Notes: generated from the sequence alone by a model not told the origin. Numbered from the stretch's first letter, positions 1 to 8,940 are shown. The stretch: DNA of 64,000 nt from Leptolyngbya ohadii IS1 (GCF_002215035.1 NZ_NKFP01000006.1:1252530-1316529), one strand, 5' to 3'. Translations and numbers: made by a program.

Positions 1-33
1 ATAGAAACCGGAGTGCAGGTTGAATGTGCCAGG

Positions 34-81
34 ATGCAGGTATATCAGAATGCAGGTATATCAGAATGCAGGTATATCAGA
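34..81. repeat. 16-bp tandem repeat, three copies
   Basis: The unit ATGCAGGTATATCAGA occurs three times head to tail without mismatch, followed by a decayed fourth start (ATACAA). It lies about 260 bp upstream of the malic enzyme gene. The rest of 82-342 shows no gene that I can support. Confidence 0.9.
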
Positions 82-342
82 ATACAATTTAGCGGGCGGG
101 ATGCTCTTTAGACTGGGCATAAATCTCGCCAGGAACTAATATTTCAATACCGCTGGATTCGAGATTTCTATCGTTCCCTTCAACCTGCCAATAAGGTGCT
201 AATTCGCCGCAAATCCGAGATTTAAGTTACGACATTCAATTCTGCGATCCACTTCCAGCGACGCCCATTCAGCTGCTTATCGTCGCCGCCAGCATAGTCA
301 TTTCCATACAGCCACTTACATACAGGAGCATTTGGCAATCCC

Positions 343-1734
343 ATGGTCAGTCTGACACCCAACCCTAGCTATAGTTTAACGATTCGGATTCAGTTACCCA
401 ATATGGCGGGAACACTGGCTCCAGTCATTCAGGCGATCGCCGCAGCAGGCGGAAACATTGGGCAGATTGACTTGATGGAGGCAAACCGCAAAACGCTGAT
501 CCGGGAAATCACGATCGATGCGTCGAGTACGGAACATTCCCAGGCGATCGTGCAGGCGATTAAGGAAGTTCAGGGAATTAAGGTGCTGGATGTCTACGAT
601 CGCACGTTTAGTTTGCATCAGGGCGGCAAAATCAGCGTCCAGAGCAAGATCTCCCTGAAGCGGCAGAGCGATCTGGCAATTGCCTATACTCCCGGTGTGG
701 CGCGGATCTGTACGGCGATCGCCCAGCAGCCAGAGCGGGTGTACGAACTGACGATTAAAAGCAATACGGTGGCAATCGTGACGGATGGCAGCGCCGTTTT
801 GGGACTGGGGAATCTGGGGGCAGCGGGTGCCCTGCCCGTGATGGAAGGGAAGGCAATGCTGTTCAAGGAATTTGCCGGAATCGATGCCTTTCCCATCTGC
901 CTGGCAACCCAGGATGTGGAGGAAATTGTCCAGGCGGTCAAGCATATCGCCCCGGTGTTTGGCGGCGTCAACCTGGAGGACATCAGCGCTCCCCGCTGCT
1001 TTGAAATCGAAGCCCGTCTGAAGCAGGAACTTGATATTCCCGTGTTTCACGATGACCAGCACGGTACGGCGATCGTCACCCTGGCAGCGATGCTGAATGC
1101 GCTGAAACTGGTCGGCAAGTCGATCGAGCAGGTGCGAATTGTGATCAATGGAGCTGGAGCCGCCGGAATTGCGATCGCCCAGCTTTTAAAAACCGCAGGC
1201 GCAAAGACGATTGTGCTGTGCGACTCTCGTGGCATTCTCTCAACCAGCCGGACGGATCTGAATGACCAGAAGCGCAAATTTGCCGTCGCCGAAAGCGGAC
1301 TGCTGGCGGATGCAATGGTAAACGCGGATGTGTTTCTGGGGGTCAGCGCACCGGGCGTTGTGAGCGTAGACATGGTGAAATCGATGGCAAAAGACCCGAT
1401 CGTCTTTGCAATGGCGAACCCGATTCCTGAAATTCAGCCGGAGCTAGTCACGGATCTGGTGGCAGTAATGGCAACCGGACGCAGCGACTACCCCAACCAG
1501 ATTAATAACGTGCTGGCATTCCCTGGCGTATTTCGCGGCACCCTCGACTGTCGCGCCAAAACCATGACCACCGGAATGTTTTTAGAGGCGGCAAAGGCGA
1601 TCGCTTCCCTGGTCAACCCTGAGGATTTGAATCAGGAACATATTGTGCCCTCGGTGTTTGACGATCGGATTGCGATTTCGGTGGCGGCAGCAGTCCGGGA
1701 TGCGGCACGGGCGGAGGGCATTGCCCAGGCTTAG
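343..1734 (+). CDS. NAD(P)-dependent malic enzyme with N-terminal ACT domain
   Basis: Predicted to decarboxylate malate to pyruvate in the cytosol. Residues about 8-80 look like an ACT regulatory domain (IRIQLPNMAGTLAPVIQAIA, then GGNIGQIDL). The malic-enzyme catalytic part follows, with TPGVARIC near residue 114 and the metal/substrate segment FHDDQHGTAIV near residue 236. A Rossmann dinucleotide motif (INGAGAAGIAIAQLL) follows. The 463-residue length fits short bacterial malic enzymes carrying an ACT domain. The ATG at 343 gives the complete ACT strand and I kept it. The cofactor (NAD versus NADP) cannot be read from the sequence. An amino-acid or other small ligand could bind the ACT domain; that is inference from the family. 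Confidence 0.9.
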   Translation: MVSLTPNPSYSLTIRIQLPNMAGTLAPVIQAIAAAGGNIGQIDLMEANRKTLIREITIDASSTEHSQAIVQAIKEVQGIKVLDVYDRTFSLHQGGKISVQSKISLKRQSDLAIAYTPGVARICTAIAQQPERVYELTIKSNTVAIVTDGSAVLGLGNLGAAGALPVMEGKAMLFKEFAGIDAFPICLATQDVEEIVQAVKHIAPVFGGVNLEDISAPRCFEIEARLKQELDIPVFHDDQHGTAIVTLAAMLNALKLVGKSIEQVRIVINGAGAAGIAIAQLLKTAGAKTIVLCDSRGILSTSRTDLNDQKRKFAVAESGLLADAMVNADVFLGVSAPGVVSVDMVKSMAKDPIVFAMANPIPEIQPELVTDLVAVMATGRSDYPNQINNVLAFPGVFRGTLDCRAKTMTTGMFLEAAKAIASLVNPEDLNQEHIVPSVFDDRIAISVAAAVRDAARAEGIAQA

Positions 1735-1844
1735 ACGGTTCACGACTGTCCAGGGCTATCCGCGACTATTCGCAGGACTGACCGCAGGCACTCGCAACTT
1801 GTTAGAATGGCAAAGCTCGATCAGAACCTTGTCAACTCATTTCT

Positions 1845-2513
1845 ATGCAAGCTCGCAGAATTGCCCGTGAACTCGCTCTCCTCAGCGTGGGTCAGTTGCC
1901 CAGTAAGCCACAGCAGCTCCAGACCCAGCAACTTCAAGATATTGTGCTAGCGGCGATCCGAACCCTGACCACGGAGGTACAGGATACGCTAGAAACGGCG
2001 GCGGCGGAGCTAAGTCGCGCCAGCGATCGACTGCTAAATAGTGAGACGAGGGCGATCGATCTCAATAGCGCCAAGGCGATGGTCACGGAGGCAGTAGAGC
2101 TAACCCAGAAGGCAATTAACCGTATCGGGGCATCGCTGGAACTGCCGGAATTCATTCAGCTTGTGAACCAGAAGGAAGTCCGCGCCTACGCGATGGAAAT
2201 ATTGACGCAGGTACAGGCAAACCGGGCAAAGGTCGATCAGCTCATTGACGAATCGATGGTGGATTGGCAGTTGAGCCGTCTGGCGCGGGTGGATCAGGAT
2301 ATCCTCCGGATTGCCGTAACGGAAATGTGGGTGCTGGGACTTGCACCCCAGGTTGCCATCAATGAAGCGGTTGAACTGGGCAAGCGATACAGCGGCGATG
2401 AAGGGCATCGGTTCATTAACGGCGTACTGCGGCGGGTCAGCGATCGTCTCAGCGGGAAACCTGTTGCAGACCTATCGGACTCTAGCGTTTCCGGCTCTAA
2501 CTCCGCAGGCTGA
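1845..2513 (+). CDS. nusB: Transcription antitermination factor NusB
   Basis: NusB binds boxA RNA with NusE (S10) in rRNA antitermination. The C-terminal half is clearly NusB: residues about 140-210 contain [31 protein letters not shown] and FINGVLRRV. At 222 residues it is longer than the roughly 140-residue enterobacterial protein because of an extended helical N-terminal region, as is usual in cyanobacteria. The N-terminus [18 protein letters not shown] matches the family start, so the ATG at 1845 is well supported. The last 20 residues are Ser/Asp-rich and probably disordered. It lies 110 bp after the malic enzyme gene and may be read with it. Confidence 0.93.
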   Translation: MQARRIARELALLSVGQLPSKPQQLQTQQLQDIVLAAIRTLTTEVQDTLETAAAELSRASDRLLNSETRAIDLNSAKAMVTEAVELTQKAINRIGASLELPEFIQLVNQKEVRAYAMEILTQVQANRAKVDQLIDESMVDWQLSRLARVDQDILRIAVTEMWVLGLAPQVAINEAVELGKRYSGDEGHRFINGVLRRVSDRLSGKPVADLSDSSVSGSNSAG

Positions 2514-2656
2514 GGTTGATTCCCCTGGCTGGGGTTGAAGGGTAAGACCGAAGGACGATCGCCTCTCTGCCCAATGAAAGACAAAACAGTCGCTCGTAAT
2601 CCTTCTCTCTACCTTTAGATAGAGGTGCCCCGAAAGGGTGAACCGATACTATAGAG

Positions 2657-2722
2657 CCACTGGAGAACAAAACCTGAAAGGCATTTGCGTACAGATAGGC
2701 AGTCCGTGAGGACTGCTTTTTA
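2657..2722 (+). ncRNA. Candidate small RNA or leader ending in a terminator
   Basis: Between nusB and the lipoprotein gene is a compact segment with a possible -10 box (TACTAT, 2646-2651). It runs into a perfect hairpin with a T-run at 2699-2722. Just upstream are two more short stems (CTCTA/TAGAG and CCCC-GAAA-GGG). No reading frame of note covers it. A transcript of about 65 nt is plausible, but I do not recognise a family and the -35 region is unconvincing. It could also be the 3' end of the nusB transcript. Confidence 0.3.
2699..2722 (+). terminator. Rho-independent terminator
   Basis: A seven-base-pair stem GCAGTCC/GGACTGC closes a GTGA loop and is followed directly by TTTTTATTT. It would end transcription from nusB or from the small-RNA candidate. 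From 2730 to 3269 the DNA is strikingly AT-rich, with repeated ATTGA/ATTAA-type words and no HIP1 site until 3208. I see no gene there. Confidence 0.75.
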
Positions 2723-3269
2723 TTTGGCATCTGGCAGCCCTGAGTACTAATCCTGTGTTATGCGGGTCGGATAGCTGCGATCGACACGGAGCCGTCCCAG
2801 CAAAAGGACGTTTAGAGCAGTTTTGTCCACCGTATTCATGAAAATTGGGCGTTCCTGACGCACCCTATACAAACTAAAGCAGAACCAGTTGAAAATTGGT
2901 TTTCTCAATTCTTTATTCAAATTCCTAATCATTTTGTTTGCTAACCGATTGTGAGTCAGGAAGTTTACTCACAATTTCGAGTTTGCCCACAATTTAGTGA
3001 TTAAACAATTGAATGATTGAGTTAGTGATTAAACTCGTCATTGAACTATTAATTCATGGGTTATTAAATTAAGTAATCATGTTGATCAGTATAAAAATTA
3101 GCTTCTCCATCAAAAGGGATAGATTAATCGCTTGCCTATCTCAAGATTGATGTGATGAGACGTAAAGCGAGCGTGAATAGAACTTGAGCCGATCGTTGAA
3201 GAAAAGCGATCGCATTTATTTTGAAACATTTGAATACATTGCTGACAAATAAAAGTCGAGGAATAGAAT

Positions 3270-3704
3270 ATGAATCGATGGCAGCAAATTCGCCGCGTTT
3301 TTGTGGCATTTCTGGCAGTTTTTCTATTAACAACTTCTGTTGCTTGCAGTACCGCCACGCCTGAAGCTCGCACGACCAGTCCCAGCCTCAGCAGCGGCAA
3401 TCAGTACGGTGAGTTGGCAAGGGGCGATAGCGCACAGGGCGATCGCTATGCAGATTGGGTGATTCAAACCAGCCACGGTTTAATCAAAGATGCCTATGTG
3501 CGGGATAACGATAAGCTCGGCGTGGTCATTTCCAAAGATGTGCGACCCGATGACGTGAAGCCATTGGCGCGATCGCTGGTGCAGGGATTCCATCGTAGTT
3601 CGCCCAATCGCGATCTGTCGGTTCTGGTGTACGCCCCTGATAAGCAGCTCATTTTGACGGCGCGATATAACCAGCAAACCCAGCAGGTGAATTATCAGGG
3701 CTAA
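3270..3704 (+). CDS. Conserved hypothetical lipoprotein
   Basis: A 144-residue protein with an arginine-rich n-region, a hydrophobic stretch of residues 9-22 and a lipobox with Cys26 (TTSVACST). It is therefore probably anchored to a membrane on the outer side. After a Ser/Thr-rich linker, residues 47-144 form a small folded domain with features like YADWVIQTSHGLIKDAYVRD and a C-terminal strand-rich part ending DKQLILTARYNQQTQQVNYQ. I do not recognise a named family. The start follows a GAGGAATAGAAT leader and fits the signal peptide. Confidence 0.75.
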   Translation: MNRWQQIRRVFVAFLAVFLLTTSVACSTATPEARTTSPSLSSGNQYGELARGDSAQGDRYADWVIQTSHGLIKDAYVRDNDKLGVVISKDVRPDDVKPLARSLVQGFHRSSPNRDLSVLVYAPDKQLILTARYNQQTQQVNYQG

Positions 3705-3898
3705 GGCAATTAGACAAGGCAATCAGGGCTAAAGCGATTCAGGGCTAGGAATGCGGATTGCGGCACCTGGGTCGGCAGCATAGAAGCCGAAAGGCGGGCA
3801 GGATGTCCACTCCATGTGAGTCTATGCTAGCTCCCTGATTCAAGGTAATTCTTTGCAGACATTAATTGCAGACATAATTCAGGTTTAGGAGACGAACA

Positions 3899-4414
3899 AT
3901 GGCAAGTCATGATGAGTATAAGCGTCAGATCATGCAGGATTTGGCGAAGGGTAACAGCGAAAGGCTCGATGATACCAGCAAGGGCAACGATTACGAAAAC
4001 TTTGATGATTTTGCTCGCCGATCGACCCGCGAAGAAAGACGCGAAATTTTTGGACGATCGTTCCATCCCGATCGGATTCCCACTAATCAAATGGAGCCGG
4101 AATTGCAAAAGGCAATTTCTCAAATTCATTCCCATGAACGTGATGATGTGGCGCGGGAATTCTTCGGTCAGTTCAAGAAGCGCGGCTTGAGCGATCGCGA
4201 TCTGGAACAGCAGCTTGGCTTATCCACCCATACTCCCGGTCGCATGACTGCGGATGATGTGAGCAAGCTGGCATCCTTTGCCTATCACTATCACCCGGAT
4301 ATCTTCCAGGAAGTGCTGGCAGACCAGCCCGCCATTCTGAAGTTTATTAGCAATCCGATGGTGGGTGCGGCGCTGGGAGCAGTTGCAGCAAAGTGGCTGG
4401 GAAATCGACACTAG
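3899..4414 (+). CDS. Conserved hypothetical protein, highly charged
   Basis: A 171-residue protein, very rich in Asp, Glu and Arg over residues 1-75 (FARRSTREERREIFGRSF), helical throughout, with a short hydrophobic glycine/alanine stretch near the C-terminus (NPMVGAALGAVAAKWLG). This stretch could be a membrane-attaching helix. The start has a good ribosome site (TAGGAGACGAACA before ATG). It is convergent with the MarC gene. I cannot assign a function. Confidence 0.72.
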   Translation: MASHDEYKRQIMQDLAKGNSERLDDTSKGNDYENFDDFARRSTREERREIFGRSFHPDRIPTNQMEPELQKAISQIHSHERDDVAREFFGQFKKRGLSDRDLEQQLGLSTHTPGRMTADDVSKLASFAYHYHPDIFQEVLADQPAILKFISNPMVGAALGAVAAKWLGNRH

Positions 4415-4476
4415 AAGTCCCTAGGGGGTAATGTTTTCGTTCCCCTATTTACCTTTAACAACTGGGAATTCAAGAC

Positions 4477-4500
4477 TGGGGAGGGCTACTGCCTTCCCCT
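4477..4500. terminator. Probable bidirectional terminator
   Basis: A strong stem (GGGGAGGGC, TACT loop, GCCTTCCCC, one mismatch) lies between two convergent genes and is followed by a moderately T-rich stretch. A second, weaker AGGGG...CCCCT pair lies at 4421-4446. Placement between tail-to-tail genes supports termination for both. Confidence 0.55.
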
Positions 4501-4562
4501 TAGTTATGTTTTATGGGTTTAGTTTTTTAATGGGTTTAGGATTGCGGAATTCCACTGAAACT

Positions 4563-5186
4563 TTAGCCCCATCCTGAGTGAGTTGCCTGGGTTAACAGAA
4601 GCTCCCGAATGCCCGAACTCCCAATCTCGATCGCCAGAGCCGCCAGCAGGAAGCCCAGGAGTTGAGTCGCAATGACTGCCCCTTCTGCACCGATAAATTT
4701 ATCAATCCAGGTTGCCTGCCGGAAGATAAACCAGGTAACTGCCATTGCTGCCACAATCCCCACTGCTACGCTGATATGACCCGCTGCCGAAGGAGCATTT
4801 GACATTAGCAGCATGACGGTTGTGAGAGTTCCGGGTCCGGCAAGCAGGGGCAGGGCTAAGGGCGTAATGGCAACGTCGCGTCCCTGTTCGACGATCGGTT
4901 CATCCAGTTCGCCTTTGAGCATATCCAGCGCAATCAGCAATAGCAGCAGTCCTCCTGCAACCTGAAGTGATGCCATGCTGATGTGCAGATAGTTCAAAAT
5001 CGCTTTTCCGGCAAAGGCAAAGGTGAGAATGACCAGCGTGGCGATAAAACTGGCGCGATCGACGACACGATTTCGTTCCGGGGGTTCCATACCCTTTGTA
5101 AGAACCAGAAAAATCGGCGCATTGCCCAGTGCATCTGCCAGCACAAATACCGCCACAAACGTTCGGACAAAGATGGAGATTTCCAT
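4563..5186 (-). CDS. MarC/UAAP-type six-helix membrane protein
   Basis: A 207-residue integral membrane protein with about six hydrophobic segments (residues 8-28, 45-62, 70-88, 112-128, 135-152, 178-198). The first helix, with DALGNAPIFLVL and GMEPPERN, and the central PLALPLLAGPGTLTTVMLL are hallmark MarC-family segments. Despite the historical name, MarC proteins are not established multidrug resistance determinants and their substrate is unknown. The start methionine gives the usual family N-terminus. It is transcribed alone. Confidence 0.88.
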   Translation of the reverse strand: MEISIFVRTFVAVFVLADALGNAPIFLVLTKGMEPPERNRVVDRASFIATLVILTFAFAGKAILNYLHISMASLQVAGGLLLLLIALDMLKGELDEPIVEQGRDVAITPLALPLLAGPGTLTTVMLLMSNAPSAAGHISVAVGIVAAMAVTWFIFRQATWIDKFIGAEGAVIATQLLGFLLAALAIEIGSSGIRELLLTQATHSGWG

Positions 5187-5363
5187 CAGCGACTCACTGA
5201 TTGGTAGATTTCTCCTTCACAGTAGCTTGATTGCGCGATCGGGTTCATCCTGCAATTGGTTGAGACGCCAATTATCATTACGATCGTTCAATCATTACGA
5301 TTGCCACAAACCAAGGGAAGAGGAGTAGACTAGGGGGAATGGCAGTGTAACGAAAAGTAAATT

Positions 5364-5663
5364 ATGGCATCTCAATCGGTGGTTAATCGTTTGCTGACAG
5401 TTAGCCTTTTTGTCGGATCTTCCTTTGGAACGCTGGCACTGTTTGGAGCGGTGCCGATGCTACCCCAACTAACGGCACGACTCGCGGGCATCCTTCCTGA
5501 CCTGTCTGAAATGGCTTCCGAACCTTCGCAGCCTCCGGTGAATCGCCAGGGGCGGGGTTCCTGGGTCGCTCAATTGCCCGATAACACGCCAGATGATCAG
5601 CCTCTACCTCACGAATTCCGCAGGCGATCGGCTGAGTTCCAGCGATACCGTTTGCCTCGATAG
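5364..5663 (+). CDS. Small hypothetical secreted or membrane-anchored protein
   Basis: A 99-residue protein with an N-terminal hydrophobic helix (residues 9-33, LLTVSLFVGSSFGTLALFGA), followed by a short proline-rich polar tail containing PDNTPDDQPLPHEFRRR. No catalytic or binding motif is visible. The frame is open with an ATG after AAAGTAAATT. It may be real because the region lacks any other gene, but I do not recognise it. Confidence 0.5.
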   Translation: MASQSVVNRLLTVSLFVGSSFGTLALFGAVPMLPQLTARLAGILPDLSEMASEPSQPPVNRQGRGSWVAQLPDNTPDDQPLPHEFRRRSAEFQRYRLPR

Positions 5664-5751
5664 GTTGATTCTGTTGGGGGTAAGCGCATTCGAGGTTCTT
5701 CCGCAATCCCTCCCCGCACCATAGAGACTCCCGGCACAATGGGATAATATA

Positions 5752-5905
5752 GCTTGGCAAACGTGAATCGCCGCAAGGGCGGGAAAGTTCGGTGAAAAGC
5801 CGACGCTGTGCCGCAACTGTGAGGCTCAACGGTGAATCTCCCCGATCGTTCGATCGGTTTACGGTGAGTTTAAGCCAGGATGCCGCCTTGCTGGTTTTTC
5901 ACTCT
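5752..5905 (+). promoter_or_regulatory. Cobalamin (B12) riboswitch
   Basis: The conserved core is readable: GGGAAAGTTCGGTGAAAAGC at 5780-5799, then GCCGCAACTGTGAGGCTC at 5809-5826, and the 3' element AAGCCAGGATGCCGCC at 5871-5886. These match the GGGAA..GGTG..AA, CCGCAACTGT and AGCCAGGATACC-type blocks of B12 riboswitches. A HIP1-containing hairpin (CCGATCGTTCGATCGG) occupies the variable arm. It lies directly before the cobaltochelatase gene, so B12 should lower chelatase expression. A GATAAT box at 5743 could be the -10. Confidence 0.88.
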
Positions 5906-5941
5906 ATTTCCTGCGATGCACGGGAAAAGGGTTCTGTGGAT

Positions 5942-7093
5942 ATGGTGCTTTCTTCTGATATTTCTGGTTCTTTTGCGTCTGGTTCTTTCGAGAACATTAC
6001 CCCACAGGATTCGCTGAATCTTGCCGATCGAGAGGCTGTGAATGCGGTTCAGCTTGCGCCGTTGCCGTTTCACCGTCCAGTTCTGCTCGTTGGGCATGGA
6101 AGCCGCGATGCCGATGGTCGTCAGGGCTTGCTGGATTTTGCCGAGGCATATCAGGCGCTCGATCCGTCGCGTCCGGTGGTTCCCTGCTTTCTGGAACTGA
6201 CCGAACCATCGATCCAGCAAGGGGTCGATCGCTGTGTGGAGCAGGGCTATACGGAACTGTCGGTGCTGCCGATTCTCCTGTTTGCGGCGCGGCACAATAA
6301 GTTTGACGTGACCAATGAACTCGATCGCGCCCGGCAGCGGCATCCCCAGGTCAAGTTCCACTACGGCAGACATTTTGGCATTACGCCTGGCATTCTCGAT
6401 CTGTGGGAAGCCCGTCTAACGGAACTGGATCAGCCCCAGTGGAATCCTAAGGGAATCGATCGCAGTGAAACCGTGCTGCTGTTTGTGGGACGTGGTTCCA
6501 GCGACCCGGATGCCAATGGTGATGTCTACAAAATGGCTCGCATGATGTGGGAAGGCAGCGGCTATCACACCGTGGAAACCTGCTTTATCGGCATCACCCA
6601 TCCCCGTCTGGAGGAGGGCTTCCGGCGTGCCAGACTGTACCAGCCGAAGCGAATCGTCGTGCTGCCCTACTTCCTGTTTACCGGGGCACTGGTGAAGAAG
6701 ATTTTCAACATCGCCGCCGAGCAGCAGCAGCTTCACCCCGAAATCGAACTGACCTGCCTGCCCGAAATGGGAATGCATCCTCAGCTTTTCCATGTGCTGC
6801 GCGATCGCGAAATTGAAACCCAGCTGGGTCAGGTCAACATGAACTGCGAGATGTGCAAGTTCCGATTGGCGGCAGTGGGTCAGGCTGGCGCACACGGACA
6901 TTCGCACGATCATGGGCACTCCCACGACCACGGACATTCGCACGATCACGGTCATTCCCACGACCATCACGACCACGGTCATTCTCACGGGCACGACCAC
7001 GGACATGGGCATTCTCACGATCATGCTCACGGCGCGATCGATCCCTATGCGGAGCCGGAACAATACCACCAGCGGATCTGGAATGTGCCCTAG
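5942..7093 (+). CDS. cbiX: Sirohydrochlorin cobaltochelatase, CbiX-long type with His-rich tail
   Basis: Inserts cobalt into sirohydrochlorin for B12 synthesis. The protein has two chelatase half-domains (first near [21 protein letters not shown], second near [19 protein letters not shown]), the MxCxxC motif MNCEMCKF known from CbiX-long proteins, and a long tail of about 50 residues made almost only of His, Asp, Gly and Ser (repeats of GHSHDH) that likely binds or buffers cobalt. The frame is open back to 5792, but that part is the B12 riboswitch. The ATG at 5942 is therefore the credible start, giving 383 residues. The tail is encoded by near-identical 12- and 18-bp repeats prone to copy-number change. 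Confidence 0.9.
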   Translation: MVLSSDISGSFASGSFENITPQDSLNLADREAVNAVQLAPLPFHRPVLLVGHGSRDADGRQGLLDFAEAYQALDPSRPVVPCFLELTEPSIQQGVDRCVEQGYTELSVLPILLFAARHNKFDVTNELDRARQRHPQVKFHYGRHFGITPGILDLWEARLTELDQPQWNPKGIDRSETVLLFVGRGSSDPDANGDVYKMARMMWEGSGYHTVETCFIGITHPRLEEGFRRARLYQPKRIVVLPYFLFTGALVKKIFNIAAEQQQLHPEIELTCLPEMGMHPQLFHVLRDREIETQLGQVNMNCEMCKFRLAAVGQAGAHGHSHDHGHSHDHGHSHDHGHSHDHHDHGHSHGHDHGHGHSHDHAHGAIDPYAEPEQYHQRIWNVP

Positions 7094-7145
7094 CTGAGCC
7101 GATAGACTGGGAGCATCAGGAGGACGATACGCGGAGGACTGGGCA

Positions 7146-7394
7146 ATGTCGGACGTAAAGCCGGAAGCAAAATCAGCAGCTAAAGAATTTACGGTGGGCG
7201 ATCGGGTGCGTGTGGTGGCAATGCCGCCCTACCTGAAAACCGCTGATCCCATGCCCATGCTCCGCCCTTCCAGTCTGATTCAGCTTGGCGAAGAGGGAAC
7301 GGTGATGGATCGTCGTCCGGGGAACTACTGGGGCGTCAAGTTTGCCAGGGGCGTTTTTCTGATGGAGAGCCAGTATATCGATCGGGTCATTTAG
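7146..7394 (+). CDS. sipA: SipA, NblS-interacting regulatory protein (DUF3148)
   Basis: An 82-residue cytosolic SH3-like protein. The core GDRVRVVAMPPYLKTADPMP, then GEEGTVMDRRPGNYWGVKFA and FLMESQYIDRV are the family signature. SipA binds the ATP-binding region of the sensor kinase NblS (Hik33) and modulates high-light and nutrient-stress signalling. It starts at ATG 7146 after a GGAGGAC site, 52 bp after cbiX; the N-terminal 14 residues are a variable extension. The tight spacing may mean co-transcription with cbiX. Confidence 0.85.
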   Translation: MSDVKPEAKSAAKEFTVGDRVRVVAMPPYLKTADPMPMLRPSSLIQLGEEGTVMDRRPGNYWGVKFARGVFLMESQYIDRVI

Positions 7395-7400
7395 TCGGAA

Positions 7401-7910
7401 TCAGCCAGGGGATCTCTCCTTCGATCGCTCCAGCAGCAGCCCCCATTGGGCATTGTAGGGGTGAACCGATCGCACAACTTCCCCGTTGCGATAAACCGGA
7501 TAGCCCTGATTCACCCACTCAAAAATCGAGCCTTCCAGGTTGCGGACATGCTGATAGCCTGCTGCCTGCAAACGATCGCACAATTGCGCCGAACGGTAGC
7601 CGACTGAACAGTAGCAGACGATCGGCGTATCGGGGGAATAGGGAAGGCTGGAAAAATCCTTGGTGGCGGGACTGATTTGATGTGCGTCGGGTAAATGGCT
7701 GACCGCGTATTCTTCGGGCGATCGCACGTCGAGCAAAACGGGCTTCTGTCCAGTTTTTTGTTCAGGCTTCTGTTGAATGTCCTGCCTCTGCTGAAGCTCT
7801 GCCGCCAGCGCTGCGGAGTCAATCTGCTGAACCTGAGGAAACTTACGGCGAATCGATCGCTTTAGGGCTTTCCAGGCAAGCTGTCGAAGGGGGGCAGGGA
7901 GACCAGGCAT
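7401..7910 (-). CDS. Rhodanese-like sulfurtransferase domain protein
   Basis: A 169-residue protein with one rhodanese domain (residues about 35-150). The segment LLDVRSPEEYAVSHLPDA is the CH2A-type motif and the active-site loop is CYCSVGYRSAQL, with Cys in the catalytic position. The basic N-terminal 30 residues (LRQLAWKALKRSIRRKF) form an amphipathic helix that may contact membrane. A GTG lies one codon before the ATG at 7910; I chose the ATG. It follows cobA by 7 bp and is probably co-transcribed. The sulfur acceptor is unknown. Confidence 0.85.
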   Translation of the reverse strand: MPGLPAPLRQLAWKALKRSIRRKFPQVQQIDSAALAAELQQRQDIQQKPEQKTGQKPVLLDVRSPEEYAVSHLPDAHQISPATKDFSSLPYSPDTPIVCYCSVGYRSAQLCDRLQAAGYQHVRNLEGSIFEWVNQGYPVYRNGEVVRSVHPYNAQWGLLLERSKERSPG

Positions 7911-7917
7911 CACTGAA

Positions 7918-8679
7918 TCATGCCTGAATGATAGGAGGTAGTGTCACCGTCGCTAAAGTTTGATGCAGGTCAACCACCCGACCCACCACCGCGATCGCCG
8001 GAGCCTCAAATCCAGTTTCTTCGACCTGCTGGGCGATCGTTGCTAGAGTGCCAATCAGCTGTTCCTGATCGGGACGGGTTCCCCAGCGAATCAGGGCGAT
8101 CGGCGTTTGAGCATCCAAGCCTGCGGCGATGAGTTCGCCGATGATGTAGGGCAGATTGTGAACTCCCATGTAAATCACGATCGTCTCAGATCCGTGGGCG
8201 ATTGCCTGCCAGTTGACCTGCGGGCGGTACTTCCCTGCCGATTCGTGACCCGTGACAAAAGTGACAGAAGAACTGTAGTTGCGATGGGTTAGCGGAATGC
8301 CCACGTATGCCGGAGCCGCAATCCCTGACGTAATGCCCGGTACAACTTCCACCGGAACGCCCGCCCGCATCAAATCCTCCATTTCCTCGCCGCCCCGCCC
8401 AAATACAAAGGGATCGCCGCCCTTGAGCCGCACGACGATCGCGTGGTGCTGTGCCTTCTCGATTAAAAGCTGAGTCGTTTCCTCCTGGAGGAGCGAGTGC
8501 CGTCCCCGTCGCTTGCCTGCGTCGATCTTTTCCGCCTGCGGGTTGATCATTGCCAGAATGGGTGGACTCACCAGCGCATCGTAGATCACCACATCCGCGT
8601 GTTCTAGCAAGCTTTTGCCTTTTAGGGTCATGAGTCCGGGGTCGCCGGGTCCTGCACCGATGAGGTAGACTTTGCCGAT
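7918..8679 (-). CDS. cobA: Uroporphyrinogen-III C-methyltransferase; start codon lost or non-canonical
   Basis: SUMT transfers two methyl groups from SAM to uroporphyrinogen III, giving precorrin-2, the branch point to sirohaem and B12. The SAM-binding N-terminus KVYLIGAGPGDPGL, the central VVRLKGGDPFVFGRGGEEM, GITSGIAAPAYVGIPLTHR and the C-terminal AIAVVGRVV are all present. The first ATG in frame (8631) would delete the GAGPGDP loop, so it is unlikely. Codons upstream read IGKVYLIGAGPG, and the expected start position holds ATC (8679). There is no ATG, GTG or TTG between it and the in-frame stop at 8734-8736. The end given here is therefore the expected N-terminus, not a proven start. A G-rich tandem repeat abuts this point. 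Confidence 0.85.
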   Translation of the reverse strand: MGKVYLIGAGPGDPGLMTLKGKSLLEHADVVIYDALVSPPILAMINPQAEKIDAGKRRGRHSLLQEETTQLLIEKAQHHAIVVRLKGGDPFVFGRGGEEMEDLMRAGVPVEVVPGITSGIAAPAYVGIPLTHRNYSSSVTFVTGHESAGKYRPQVNWQAIAHGSETIVIYMGVHNLPYIIGELIAAGLDAQTPIALIRWGTRPDQEQLIGTLATIAQQVEETGFEAPAIAVVGRVVDLHQTLATVTLPPIIQA

Positions 8680-8680
8680 T

Positions 8681-8727
8681 GGAGTGGGGGAGTGGGGAGT
8701 GGGGGAGCAGGGGAGGAGGGGAGGATT
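8681..8727. repeat. Heptamer-type G-rich repeat (GGGGAGT/GGGGAGC)
   Basis: A run built from GGGGAGT, GGGAGT and GGGGAGC units, of the kind dispersed in many cyanobacterial genomes. It begins at the first codons of cobA and occupies the place of its leader and ribosome site. Similar stretches occur at 20044-20098, 59968-59991 and, in reverse orientation, at 63953-63999. The rest of 8728-9252 holds another dispersed repeat but no gene I can support. Confidence 0.85.
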
Positions 8728-8940
8728 AGGACATCAAGCTGTTATCTGCAACAGTAGGCGTGACTCAAGGGAAGTCTAGTGTTACCGGATACAAAATATT
8801 ACCATTTATGAAGAACCTGCATGGAGCGAATGCTGATTTTGCATTTTGCCGGGGAATTTAGCGATTCGATTTTTCCAGGTCGGTTCTTTCAAATCGGTTT
8901 TTCTAATAGAGTCCGCATAATAGAGTCCGCAAACAGAAAT

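Noticed and set aside
34-81. CRISPR-like repeat
   Set aside because: Units are adjacent with no spacers and only 16 bp long.
6416-7069. 217-codon frame opposite the cbiX gene, rich in Val/Met
   Set aside because: It mirrors the His-rich repeats on the other strand and has no own support.
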